From Tetmemena sp. SeJ-2015 (lineage: Eukaryota; Ciliophora; Spirotrichea; Sporadotrichida; Oxytrichidae): a DNA stretch of 64,000 bases. Shown piece after piece: positions 11,078-23,982 of the stretch. Each line of letters opens with the position of its first letter. The first letter of the stretch is position 1. Below the pieces are notes generated by a model. It was not told where the DNA came from. It worked only from the letters and a program-made list of their open reading frames with translations, and did no database searches. The position numbers were made by a program, and so were the translations under genes. The stretch spans positions 1-64,000 of the forward strand of contig JAJKFJ010021481.1 of the NCBI GenBank assembly GCA_027382625.1, in the 5' to 3' direction.

Positions 11078-12683
11078 TCACTTTGCTATGCACATTAAAG
11101 ATAAGTTTTATGAGTGTTGCTTGAGTTTGAACTTGGCTTCGTTGTCCTTAATCTGCTGAAATAGTCTCTGAATCTCCTCGTCTGTTACTGATTGCAAATT
11201 AAAACAGTACTTGTCATTTGAATGATTGGGCGTTAGAGATGAGAGATTGGTCGAGTGGAATTGCGGAGGAGTCAGCCATGACCTTGGCATTCATCTCTTC
11301 GTCAAACTGAAACAAGTGCTCTTCAAGTTCTGCAAACTATTTGACCATTAACTCTTTCTCCTGCCACTTCTCCTCCAGTTCAATCATACGATTCTTGCTC
11401 TAACTGCTCGAATCTTGAAGCCCACTTGCAGGAACACTTGAAACTGTGCTCTATTTTTAGCCTTTACTTGATTTGTCATTCTTAATGGACTATTACGAGA
11501 GTTGAGAAGACGGCTTCTTACTCTTGTCTAATAAGGACTGCATGCTCTGAGCGCTGCTAGATATTGCGTAAGGCTACTGGAATGAGTTGATATAGTTCTA
11601 TTTTGACTGTTGTTTATGAGTGGCTTGGTTTGAGTTACCATGAAGTTTCAGTTGGATTTCATCGATTTACAAGATAAAAAAAATAGAAATATGAATGTAA
11701 TGAATTTGCTTCTGCTTGCTGGTGAGCTTTTGATTAATCCTTGAGTGGACTTGCTGGTTTATTAGCTCCTTGGCTTGCACCTCAGCATTCTCTTTCACCT
11801 TAATCAGCCCCCTCAAATTGCTCTCTTCCAGTCTTCTCCTCTCTAACTGCTCCTTGAATTGCCTGTCAATAAGCTCCTGCTCCTCGTCTATCATCTGCAG
11901 TCGCATATTAACCTCTGCTTCTTCCTGTTCCTTCTCATTCTTATCTTGCTTCTCTCTGAATGCAATCTCCTATAGTTCTCTCTTGCGCTTCCACTCACTC
12001 AAGTCCTTAAGCTGCTTATCTATATCCATATTCAGAGTATCCTGCTCCATCCTCACGTTATGTTTCAGAGCCACCATAAATCCTCAGTCAGATGCTCCTT
12101 CAGCGACATGAAGTGATCGTCTTGGTAAAGATTCATTAGAAAGTTGCGAGGATTAAGAGCATCCTCATCATCCTCCTCAAAGATAAAACCAAATGTGACT
12201 TAAAGTATCTTCTCTTTTAAGATGGAATAGGGATGAGTTTCCTTTTCAAAGTATTTGTCAGACGAACTGGGCCTCTGCTTATCTTTCGCATTTTTAGTTT
12301 GTTGCTGAACCTGTCTTAGGTTAATAGGATCATGCACTCCCAATTGCTGTTACATTTACTTTTCAGCTTCTTCTTAGCTGGCGAGTGAATCTATCTTCTT
12401 AGACCTAGTTTTGACAGCAGCAGTGGAACATGCTCTCTTGGCAACTGCTTTCTTCTTGTTCTGTGGTTTGGTGGAGGTGTCTATTTGTGTTTCAGCACCT
12501 GTCTCTCCTCCTTTTCTCTCTTCAGCAAATTCATTCAAATATACTTATGAATGAGCAGATTATTAGAGCAAGCATCTCCTCAGCATAGGCAAGTTGTTCA
12601 TCTGTTAACCATTTCTTGGTGTCTTACTAGGCATACTACGTTCTAAGTTTAAGTAGGCCTCTCACTGAGTTGGGTTGAAACAT
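11078..12683 (-). CDS. Hypothetical coiled-coil protein
   Basis: Starts at ATG 12681-12683 (MFQPNSVRGLLKLRTQYAQQ) and ends at TGA 11078-11080. After an intron near 12540-12560 there is a basic Lys/Ala stretch, then a conserved-looking block with HPYSILKEKILQVTFGFIF and NPRNFLMNLYQDDHF. A long Glu/Lys/Gln coiled coil follows (MDIDKQLKDLSEWKRKRELQ onward), then a Ser/Gln-rich tail. Frame changes occur near 12075 (a possible 23-nt intron, or a one-base indel) and near 11200-11290, so the exon structure is provisional. The product resembles cytoskeletal or ciliary coiled-coil proteins in composition only. Confidence 0.5.
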
Positions 12684-12876
12684 TAATCTTTGCTTGTAAA
12701 TCGAATTATGTGCAGATCTCTCCCTGTTTGAAATTACGAATTAAGTTATAAAATTAAGCAACTTTAAACAACAAATATCAACACACTCTCACTTCAAAAT
12801 TTTCTCATTTCCAAATGCGACTTATGATAATTCATTCACATTTTATTCTCTATATGATTCTACAACGATTGATAGA

Positions 12877-13468
12877 TCAACTTTACTGCCTGATGAACTA
12901 CTCCATGCTAGTTTTATCCTCGGGTGCGAACTGATAAAGCGCATCTCTGATTTATTGATAGTATCCATTCAAGTCTACAGGAGGGGAGAGCTCTGTCCAT
13001 TCCAACAAGGTGTTAACAGCAGTTTGGAGGAAGCCTAGACTCAACTTCACAGCCCACACTAGAACACTAAAGAATAAAATTACTTACCCACCAGTCCAAT
13101 TATCTCATACAGGTAGAAACGCTTTAAGAACATGTAAGCGGCTGTTGCCAGAAACACATAGAAACTTATTTTCAACCATAGCTCCTCGTAGCGCTCCCTA
13201 CATAGAATATTTTTAAGCCCTTAATTTTCTTACTGATTCTTGATTAGCTGAACTAGCTTTGAAGACCTGCCTATTTTCTCTTCGTATTCTACAAGAATTC
13301 GCTGATCTCTTTTCAATTTACTTACTTTGATAAGTTTGATTAGTCTTTTAGTAGATCTCCGATCTAAACTTGCACACTCATATTAGCTGTCTAGAATTTA
13401 TCCATATTTTCTCCCAAGTAGGAGCTGAGTTCCCTCAACTTGTGAGCCTTTTCTTTTTGGTCCGCCAT
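12877..13468 (-). CDS. Sec20-like SNARE / C-terminally anchored membrane protein
   Basis: ATG at 13466-13468 and TGA at 12877-12879. The N-terminal half is amphipathic helix (KAHKLRELSSYLGENMDKF). After a probable 20-nt intron it continues with EEKIGRSSKLVQLIKNQQ, then a hydrophobic segment ISFYVFLATAAYMFLKRFYL. A second intron of about 29 nt precedes a further hydrophobic stretch. The order of coiled coil, a GRS-type SNARE end and a transmembrane anchor resembles the C-terminal SNARE region of Sec20, which acts in Golgi-to-ER traffic. Similarity is by pattern only; any small tail-anchored SNARE is possible. Confidence 0.45.
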
Positions 13469-13713
13469 CAAATATTTTTAGTCCTTGTCTTTAATTTTGC
13501 TTATCTATTTTCTGAATATAAATCTCATACTATAAAAGGATTTCATCTTTATATTATGACCTCGAGTCTACACAATATATTAGGTTGATAATGTTTAATT
13601 AGAATTTGGTTATTGGTCAAAGAATAGTTATAGTATGTTGAATTTAAATTTAAGTTTTGCAAGCTTTTAGCCTAATAATCATAGGAGATTAATTCTCTTG
13701 TTGGCATATTAGT

Positions 13714-16700
13714 TCAAGCGAGTGAGATGGTAGCTCTGAGCACATACTTTTGAATTTGCTCGAGGCTTGCTGCATTCACACCTTCAATAGGGCCTAAGAA
13801 AGCTTTCTTTTAAACTAGTTAGTCTATGCAGAGAGCCAGTCTCTCCACTATTTCCTTGTACTTTAAGTTTCTATCGTAGAGCAGGCTGTTGTAGTTTAAT
13901 CACATAAAGAGCTTATAACATTTATAAATACAGTTACTCTGAATCTTATAGTCCTCAGTTTCCACCTTAGAGAGATTGCTTACTATCTCTGCAAATCATA
14001 AATTATAAGTTAAAAAGAGTATTTAGAATAGATTGCACATTTGACAATGAAAATGATGGTGAGGAAGTGCACTCTCTTGAAGTTCTAATCTAGAGAACTA
14101 AACTCATCCACAAATGTATGAGGAGAGTCACTTTGTCTCATGGGCAAGAATCTCAATTTTTACACCATGCTCAAAGCTTTCTCAACCCTGGAGCGCAGGA
14201 CTCCACCACTTCCATCTATGATAAAGATCTCATTGTAAGCTTGTGCTAACAGATCCAACTGGTCCAATACATCGTACTCTCTCAAGAATCTGCGTCTCAA
14301 GCCATCCCTCTCATATTGATTCAGCAACTTAGCCTCCACCTTTTATACGAGTTTGAGAAGCTAAGGCTCCTGATTTCCGTTGGCTGCAGAAGCAAATTTA
14401 AAATATCACTAATCAAGAATAATAGTAGTCTTTAAATGAATGCATATTTATAGCTTAAATTGCATAGCTAATTGTTCAATCTTGCTGCTGTCCTCTATTT
14501 CCTTGAAGAAGGGATGTACACATTCCACAATCTCGGTAGTCTTATAGCAATAAATGAAACGACTAAAGATTTAGAAGAGTCTGCAGAAGACTTAAAATTC
14601 TGAAGACTTGCTCGAAATTTGAAACCTTGTCGAAGAGAAGCAAATTCCAATTGTACTCTCTCTGGTCGTCATTCATTTTTGTGACCTCTTCAAGTACCAA
14701 AAGGTGTACTCATTATCTCCAATTAGTGCTCTGAGGGTGAGTTGCTTGTTTATTTCAAAGCCTTGGAGGAAACTCTCTTAGGCGTCTTGTTCTAGCAAAA
14801 GTCCGTATTGGCGACAGTTGACTATGAAATGTGCGAGGGAACTGCGGATAAGTTCTTATTGACCTAGGAACAAAATGAGAGACACTACCTCAGTCACGTA
14901 TGAAGGGTGCCTTTCTAGTTTAGCAATGAACTAGCACAAATAACCCTAGTAGTCGAAACAGTCACTTAGATGATCGCTCAGAAGCAACTCCTAATCATAA
15001 TAAAGAGAAACAATGGCATTTAATGGAAGTTTATCAGAGGTAGGTTATCTAAGATCACTAGAGCTTAGAAGAGCTTGCCAGAAATTGTGGCGAGTCTTAT
15101 AAATATTTCAAACAAATACTAATTGAATTAAACTAGCTAAGTTTGAAATCTTATTTCCTCTTTAATAAAAAAAATGGTTTGTTATTTAAAGTAGTCATCT
15201 TAATCTGAGAGCAGTTCTTCCAAAGCTAAGGTGTACTTGCCAATAAGCATGAGAAACTTGAACCTTTGAGATCGAATCTCTCTATAGTAGCTGGTAAACT
15301 TTAATTCGATATCTAAGACCAATCAAGCATTTTTAACAGGAGTTTATCTCTTGAAGGATCTTCAAATCCAGAGTCGGTAGCCTCGGCAATATATCTAACT
15401 GCATCTATTTGTAGTTCACTGAGTTCGAGCTTTTGATATCCCTGAGGGAGAGGCTGCGGGGCAAGAATCCTCGTTCCACTCTTGTCCTTCATCACATAGG
15501 CTGCTACTTTTAGGTTAAAATACATAAAGCTAAAGATTTCGTGCTTAATTTTAATCTAGAGAGGTTAAGGTAGAGACTGTTCTCAAAGTCTGAGCCGAGA
15601 AGATAGACTCTAAAGAAATCCTCATCAGCTGGTTTAATCACTGAGCCTATGAACAAGCTAGCCAAGGCGTCCATGTACATGTCTGTGTGAAGTCTGGGCT
15701 ACACTATTGCCAGATACCTATCGTAAAATCTATTCACTTCGTTGCGATCAACTCACACTTAAGGTTAAAGATGAAGATAATCTGTGGATCAAGACTCATG
15801 CCCTCCTTTACGTATTCTTGATAGAGTTCAGCAAACTATTAGACCTCTAATTCATAAATAGCGATATAAATTTCAAATATAACTACCTCTACTAAGCTAG
15901 AGTCCTGTAGATATTGGATAGCTAGGTTATGCTCTCCTGCTCTGAACATGAAGAATGCAACTGCAAATGGACAGGTCCTCTTATTCTCATCAAGAATTAC
16001 ATACTCTCTCACTTAGTATCTCGCCTCCTCGTCTATGGAGTCCATCAATTCTGTGACATATTGCTCGTAGAGAGATACAATTTTGTTGCCACTATTATTG
16101 GAGCTTTGAATATAATCCTTCCTCTGTGTGATCTTTTGCCTGAAAGATTTCTCCATAAAGTCGCAAGTGTGTTGAGATATAAGTCGCTGGTAGAGGTCCT
16201 TATTCATTGCCACATCTAGCTGCTCAAGGCTTTTGAAGGCGTTGCATCGAGAGAAATGGCTTAGCAACTCTAATACGTCTTCTAAGTTCTAATGAGTTTG
16301 TATCTTAGAAGCATAAAAAATTAAGCTCTCTTCATAAAATAAAAAAGTTTATTGTTTCTCTATTTTTATAAAGATTTCTTAAGTAGTAAATTAGTTGATT
16401 GTGAATGCGAATATTAGATTTTTAAGATAATTTTTGCAGCATATTTATCGTGCTCTTCGTTAGTGCGAGTAGTCACTCTCAATGATGTTGAGTTGATAAC
16501 CATTTGCTTTTCATTCTTCAATAACTACAACAAAAATTATAAGTCAGATTACAACTTAAATCAAATCTAAGAAAGTAAAGCTGTTTCTTTCTCTCGGATA
16601 ATTAAACTTACGCTTTCAATGAAGGCAGGGAGAGTTTAGGGCAAAGTGTTTTCTTGTTGTGAAACTTGTGAGTAAAATCTTTCCTCAGTATATCGCTTTA

Positions 16701-18369
16701 AAGCTTTGGAGTATACAAATAGAGTCTGCTCATGCTTGGAGCGCGAGACTGCTTTTAAAGTTGGCTGGTAAATACTCCTCACTTTTGCAATGTAAATGCA
16801 AATTCTAATCTATTCAAGTAAATTATCTTGATTATATAGATGTAGTTGCGATCATATCTTAGATGGATTTCCTCTCTCAAGATCTTTCCTAGCAGTTGAG
16901 GATTTCTTTTTTTTAATATATCCAAAAGTCCTACTCAAATAAAGAAGGATTGATGGAGCACTCAACATCTTCGTAGACATCTTTTCCTTCTGAGTCTCTC
17001 TGGTAAGCAACGAAGTCAGCTGGTTTCTTTGAACCCAGACCCATATCATTCTACACTCTGGACTGTCCCAGAGATACACCTGCTTTATTCTCTTCAGGCA
17101 TCTACAGTTGTCTGCTTCCCCTAATCAGAGACTGATGATCAAATTTTTGAGAGAAGTCTGCTGGCGCTCTAATGGAGATCTCCCCATTTGAGTCTACTCT
17201 CTTGCTCTTCAAGGCTTCCTTGCATTTTAGAACATAGATATCAGTTGTGTATGTGCGTGTGTATAAAATAGAACAGTGGACTTGAGAAGTGCCTTTTGAA
17301 GTTCAGCTTAGCTATTTTTGTCTTAGGGTCCTACGTGCCTCTGTCTTGTAAGATAGTTCTTGTAAGTCTCTTGACTTTGGGTATTTTAGTCCAACATTTA
17401 GATCATGTCCTGCTTTGACTGCGCAGAAAAGGCTGAAGCCAGCATTTGAAGTTTAGGATTCTACTTTATCTTTTCGTTCTAAACCTTTACTCATAATAAT
17501 ATCAGTGTTTTATCTTCTATTTAATTGTAGCAAAGATTATGTTATCTAAGCACTATATGTATTTATGTTAAATTGAAGCCACATTAAAAGTTTACTTTCT
17601 TTGGAGAGCTTGAAAGTCAGTGAGTGCGCCTGTGAGAGATCTGTCCAGCTAATCCATCTGCACATTCATCTAAGAGAAGAATGCTTTGGCTTATAGGTCT
17701 GCTGTGGGATCTAATCTTGCAAGGTTATTTTCATGCTTGTTCTTCAGATTCTGCAAGATCTGGTCCAGAGTTATACATACAAATTGGTTTAAAATAGAAA
17801 GGATAGAATTATATCAAAAGAGTTTTTCCTCTTTAAGAGCCAGCGAGATTGTCAATAGTACTGAGTGTGTTTGGCACCCCAGAGATTCCTCCTAGTCTAC
17901 TCCCAAGACCCAACATGAATCTGCCGCCCCCAAGAGAGTTGCTGCTATCTGCACCTTGAACCCCAGCTGCGAGTTAATTCGCCCTTTGAAGTATACAAAA
18001 TGCATTATTCTGAAATTTTATTATAATGATGAAGCTCTGGCAAAGTAGAAGTGCGGGCAAGTATTTGGTTGAGCTAGGACGCCTCGTTTTGGAGTTATTT
18101 AAAAGTCTTAGCCTGATCCAACTAGTCTCTTTGCTGGAACTGCCTCTGCCTATCTTAGTCGAAGAATGTTTCTCCCTATCCATATTAGATTAAAGTTTTC
18201 AACTCTTATTAAATTAATCCACCACCTGGGTAGAAAGAGAGTTGAGGGTTTTTATACTGAGATTGATTCAGGGAAAACTGCTACTAGAAAACAACAAATA
18301 TGAAAATAAATAATATAATAGAGTATATTAAATAAAGAAGTTGCCTTGATTAGTGTTTCCTTGGAACAT
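13714..18369 (-). CDS. Nup93/Nic96-like nucleoporin
   Basis: Reads from ATG 18367-18369 (MFQGNTNQGNFF) to TGA 13714-13716 across many short introns. Order: a Gln/Asn-rich N-terminus, a coiled segment, a Gly-rich RFMLGLGSRLGG region like the N-terminal segment of Nup93, then helical repeats including KIVSLYEQYVTELM, TCPFAVAFFMFRAGEHNLAI (cf. the conserved Nup93 stretch before its central solenoid), RFYDRYLAIVQPRLHTDMY and a helical C-terminus ending YVLRATISLA. Nup93/Nic96 is a scaffold of the inner ring of the nuclear pore. The match is by position and pattern along the whole length, not a strong motif. Several exon joins are unresolved, and two adjacent genes remain possible. Confidence 0.5.
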
Positions 18370-18501
18370 ATTTAAATTTTTCTCTATATTTATTATTGGT
18401 TTTCCACAATTCCTTAATATTTTTATTGCAAGATGGTGTAGTCTTGATAAAAACTTGCAATAAACAATTTTTAGTTGTTAATAATTCCATATTTAGAGAT
18501 T

Positions 18502-20489
18502 ATGAAAGTAAAAATGGCTCTTGGTGATTCAAAGATTCCGACAGGCTCGATTGCTCCTCCCCAATTAGTTAAACCTACCTTCTCTAATTAAGCCACACCT
18601 ATCAGCCAATTAAAATAAGTGCCTTTACTCCCTTATAGTGGCTAGTCGCAGCTTTAAACAGAGGAAGAAGACGCTTAGATTGAAATGTTCAGGAAGAGGC
18701 TTCAGCAGCAGGCTAATAAAAACTCTTCTTAAATGCTGCAGTCGCAGAATTAGTAACTTCTCAATATTTTAAGTTGCTATTTTTAAATTCATTCTCGCAA
18801 GAAATGTGCAGATAAAGGGCTAGACAGGGAACTAAGGAGGGATAGTAGGCATGCGGTAACTGCAAGCAGTTACTAGATTGAATGGGATTCAGAGATAAGT
18901 CTAGCTCAGCCAAGGGCAGGTGGATAGCTAGAGTGGGGAATACGAAAATTAAGAGCCATAGAGTGAAATTTACCAATTTAACAGTTACATAGGATGGTAT
19001 ATCGTGATTCTTAACTAGTACGATAAGTGGTGGTTTTGAAAAATAATTATTAATTTACATTCCTCAAATTTTACTTTACTTTACTTACTTTATCAATTCA
19101 ACAGCAACGATAAAGTGCTCATCAATAACATCAACAAGCGAACTGATGATAGAGTAGAAATGAAATTTTCAGTTAAGGCACTCAACAACCAATATTTTAT
19201 CAACTTCATAAAATTTCAAACCTTAACTCATTCATAAAGAAATATTTATTGTAAGTAATATGGAAGGACACAGGTGAATCAATAGAAAGAAAACGGCGCT
19301 ACTCTCAAACAAGAAAGAGAAAACAAAGTCACATCAGCAGCTGCAAAATCAGAAGCAGATTCTCTTTCTAAGAAGGACTTTATTCTGCAGAAAGGAGAAA
19401 ATCTAGTCAAAGTGCTCGCCATCAATTCTTCAAATGATGAGAACCGATCTAAGCAGCAAGGCATAAGTGGAGTGGAGAATATCAAGATGATGGGAGACTT
19501 ACAACTCAAGCAAGGAGTGGTCATGAATAATGCATAAGGTCATAATTTACAAGTAGGACCTACTTAAGGCACTTCAAACCAGGGCAGTATAAGATATTCA
19601 AGAAAGGAGTATTTCTCTAATTTTGCAAATAGGAACTTTTTGGTTCAAGTTAAAGAAAATGCGATCCAAGGAATAGCAGCTCTCAATTTGAGTTAGTAGC
19701 CAAGTTTTCTGAATCCGAGTGCTCTCTAGTCAGTTGAGGTTTTGTAGAATTTAATTAAAGCTTATATTTTGAAAATAGAACTAGCCAATTATGACTATCC
19801 AAAGCCCAAAAGCAATTTATTCACATTAAGATTACTAAAATGACCAGAGTGACTTCAACAACAAATCGATGATTTCATCTTCCAACTTTTCAAAACAGGC
19901 AAGAGATAAGATTAATATGCAGTCACACAACGTTTCAAATGCTCTCAATTTGCTTTTGGTAGATGATACCTCATAATCATCGCAGCATCAGAGATAGAGT
20001 TAAGGCTAGCAGAGAATAACTGCTTTTCAAAAAGGTATTTCTGAAGACATGAGTTTTTGAATAAGTCAACCAAAGTCAAACATCATATTTGCTAAATACT
20101 CAATTGATCTATGAATGTATTTAAGTAAATGATACCAATGAAGCAGCACTCAGTGCTTCCCTAAGTTCCTCAGAGAAATTCCTCAATGGGCCCTACTGGT
20201 TCTAAGGTATTTTCTAAAGTATATCACATATATTTATTCTCGTGGAAAGCTCAGTTCATAGTCTTCAGCCATTTCAAGGTTTGATGACTTGAATAGGAAC
20301 ATGCTCAGAAATGCAAACTTTTAAATATTCTCAACTCAGCAAGAGGAAGGCAGAATGGGAAGCTAGCATAATAAATTAGTCAAGCAAAAGAAGCCATCTA
20401 TGTCCTAACTTAACAGATAGAACTCAAATACTCTTTCCTATTAAAATGGGAATGCTGAAAGACCCTTCATGTCTAAGAGAGTCAGATGA
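18502..20489 (+). CDS. Hypothetical Gln/Asn/Ser-rich protein
   Basis: ATG at 18502-18504 with a second in-frame ATG at 18514, and TGA at 20487-20489. Several GT-AG introns are needed (about 18770, 19000-19090, 19250-19285, 20030 and 20208). One ordered segment is visible at 19090-19250 (DKVLINNINKRTDDRVEMKF) and another near 19390-19470 (KVLAINSSNDENRSK). The rest is low complexity with many TAA/TAG Gln codons. No family is recognised. The following minus-strand gene ends 157 bp downstream, so the two are convergent. Confidence 0.45.
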
Positions 20490-20646
20490 TAAAAGAATCA
20501 GATACTTAGAATTGAGATAGATAAGAAATAATAAGTTCGGATTTGATTAGCACCGATTTAAAAGTGGAATAGATAAGTTGTGAGATTTTTAATATGCCTG
20601 AAATCATAAGCTTATTATAAATTTACTGCTAAATATCTTAAAGAAA

Positions 20647-23600
20647 TCAAAAGTACTGATTGATAGCCGTTTCTGGTCTTGCCCGCTTTTGATTGATGTT
20701 AATCAAGTTATCAGACTGATTGAAACTCAGCAGCTGATTATTATTCTTTCTTCCTTGCTATAGTCTTTTCCTCTCTTTCATGTCGTTGTGCACCATTAGT
20801 GAGAAAGGTAGTTTCTTTTTGTTTATTAAAAGACTACTCTAGTTCATTTTGCTGTTTTTACTTATTATCTCCTTTATCTTATCCAGTTCTTAGCCTGGCT
20901 CATAAATGAAAGTAGGGGCTTGAATATGCTCCAGATAGGACATGTTCCCTTGGAGTCTTTATTCTAGAGGGTGGTCATTCACTATTGAGGAGATGCTTCT
21001 TTGATGTCTAAAAGAGTCTGTCTTCCCTATGATGCTAAAATCATCACTGAATACTATTTGATACATTTTTGAATTTATGAAGTCATCAAAGTTCTTATTT
21101 TGCGAGGTATGTACTTGAGAAGGGACCTCACTATTATAAGCTGTGTTTACTTTATCATTGTAGTTCTTTGAACGGAGGAGTTGCTCTGGACTATCTTGCC
21201 TTGAGAGCTGATGAGACCTGATGTATCTAGGGAACTAAGTAGTAGCTGCAGAGGTGCTACCACCCCCTCCTCCTAAACTCATTATTCTCCTTCCACTTTT
21301 GAGCCGTGAAGTATATTTAGAACTTTCATTTTCGAAAAGTTTGATCTGCACGTCAAACAGATTTTGCTTCTCAGTCTTTTCGTCTTGTGATGCATTTCTG
21401 TAAATCTTACCATCTTTTCCTTGCACAGTCGTTTCTGAGGGATCATTTGCGCAAGACAGGCAAAAGATAAGCTTAAGATAAAAAGCATAATTGAAATAAG
21501 CAATTAACATTTCTTTTTCCAATTACTACTTCCTGCTGTCTCTGGTAAATCTTGGTTGAATAAAATTAAGAATTAAACAAAAGTATAATCTCTTGAATCT
21601 GCTTCATTTAAAGAGAAGAACTTAAACTAAGCTGCTCCACCTCATTTATAATTTGCACGAAGTTCTCCTCTATCTAATCAACCCTTTTCTATTGGATGTC
21701 AAAGTTTTCCTTCACTTCAGAGGCTTCAGCTTTCTCACCAATTTTTCTGATTATCGAATGGATGTTCATGTCTTGTCTCAGCTTCACTATTTACTATCCC
21801 ACATCTTTGCCATGTCTACCATGTTCTGTTCATATATTTGGCATTCTTTCCTTATGAAGCCCTAGAAATAGTCTGCTGGTAGAACATCTCTTGGGAACCA
21901 TTTATAGAACATATCTACGTCCATTTTGAAACTCAAATCTTCCTAGTGGTGCTCCTCATCCACTTTAGAATTGAGAGCAGTGTTTATCTCTTGAAGTTTT
22001 TCATTCTGTTTATTCAAACTTTCTTCTATTTGAGCGAGAATCTAATCTACATTCTGTGGTATACTCTTGATTGCTGCATCTCTCGACTCTTAATATTCAA
22101 AGAGTTAGCTCTAAATTAAAGTGATTAGTTTCAAGAATTAGAGAGTTTTATACTTACTATCTTAAGTTGATTATCTCTGTTCCTTTGATCAAAAGATTGA
22201 TAGCCTTTTTGCATCAACTCGAACTACTGATCAAATGTGATCTTCGCCTCCCTCGCATCTGCCATTACCTTATTTATCTACGTCTTCTCAGCTTTAGTGT
22301 TCATCTTCTTTTCTAGTTCGTACTATATTTACTTGAAGAGCTGCAATTTTTCATCTACTGACATTGCTTGGTTCTCTATTTTTACGCCCATCTCTTACTG
22401 CATCTTCATTATCTTTTAAACTGTTCCGCTATCGCTCTCTTCAAGCTTAAATACACATCAATATAAAGTCAATATCTTATTATCAAAGCTTTTTGAGGAT
22501 TCTCTCTTCGATCATCCTGCCGTGATCTTCAACAAATTGGTGGTTGGCTCTAGACTTTAGTAACTATTCACAATCTGACACTCTCCACTAGAGATTCTTC
22601 TCAAGATTAGCTTATCGATCTTCTAGCTCTTGAACCTTCTCAGTAGTAACCTTTTTTGCACTTTCAAGCCACACTTCGAAATTTGCGAGTCTATCATCAA
22701 TCTCTTGCCCTAAAAGTTTCAATCAACTGAATTTAACATAAGTAAAAGATCTAGCAATCAAACTTTTTAAAACTTGGTGTTAGAATAAAAACTTAAATAC
22801 TCAATTTTTTACTAAATCCTTCTTACCTGAGCATTGATTCTAGCTTCAAATTCTTTGATCTTGGCATTAAATTCTGCTTGCTTGACTCTGTCATTTATTC
22901 TGAGATTGTAGCTTTTCTTGTCTTGTTCATACTTTGGCAAAAAATCTTTTACTGACTGTAAATCTCTGAGTGCCTATCTAAAAGATAATTTCAGTTTGGC
23001 GAACTCCTCGTCCAAATCCCCCACTATTCTCCCCTCTATGATAGATTAGACATCTTTGGCGTCGGAATCAAGGGAGACTTGCTTATTTTAGCTTTGAGCT
23101 GCAAGATCAAAGCCGTTATTTATTTCTTGAATAACATAACTCAACTATTTTTAAGAGTCAAGACGCTAAAATATTTGTAGTTACCTTTGAGTTGTTAATG
23201 AATTCGTCAGTTATGACTTTATTCATGGCCATTTGCGTCTTTGAATTCAAATTTAGCACTTCTTGCACCTTTTCAAATAGACTCTAATAGGAAGAATAAA
23301 TAAATACACTGACTCTATTTCATACCTTAACGCTTTTGAGTTTGAGTCTCATTTCCTTCTGCAATTCAAGTAAGTCAAGTTCCCCATCACTTGATTCTTC
23401 ACTGTCTTCCATGTGCTTGAGAATCTGGTTTCCAGCCCCTACTCTTCGAGTTTTCTTTTTATTCTGCTAGGATCTTAGGAGGTCTAGTTTTTAAAAAGCC
23501 TCCTCTGAATACTTTAGGCTTTTCATTTCCAAGTCCTTGAATCGTTTGCTCTTTGAAGGGGAGCTCAGGAACGATCCAAATGCCTCGTTATTCTAATTGC

Positions 23601-23713
23601 TTTGACTATTGCCAAATAAAGTTAGAAATTAGTATGTATGTATGTTTATAAAAATAGTCCTTAATATGCAAGATCTCCCCTCTGTTAGTTGTTTGAAGGC
23701 TGTTTTATTCCAT
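20647..23713 (-). CDS. Hypothetical long coiled-coil protein
   Basis: Starts at ATG 23711-23713 (MEQNSLQTTNRGEILHIK) and ends at TGA 20647-20649, with multiple short introns. Exons encode Lys/Glu/Gln-rich heptad-like sequence (for example KSKRFKDLEMKSLKYSEEAF and SDGELDLLELQKEMRLKLKS). A run of Gly near 21260 (RRIMSLGGGGGSTSAATT) separates the coiled coil from a Ser/Asn-rich C-terminus with FDDFINSKMYQIVFSDDFS. Composition suggests a structural or cytoskeletal role, but no family is recognised and exon joins are approximate. Confidence 0.5.
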
Positions 23714-23982
23714 TAGAAATTTATTAAATCTCCTTCCCAGATCATTAAATTTATTCTGCTTTAAGCAAATTACTTCTAAAAGTTTTATTTTATGGATATA
23801 ATTAATTGACCGAAAAAAATGTTAAACTTTAGACACTTAACCAAGCATCTTTTTTATAGAGAGCAAAAAGCTTTCCTATTTGCAGCACCCACTTCGCTAA
23901 TTTTCAAATTACAGACTAAAAGACTTCAAGGATTAAGAAGATGATTATGAAATAAATATGACTTCTTAAATAAATCTGCAAA

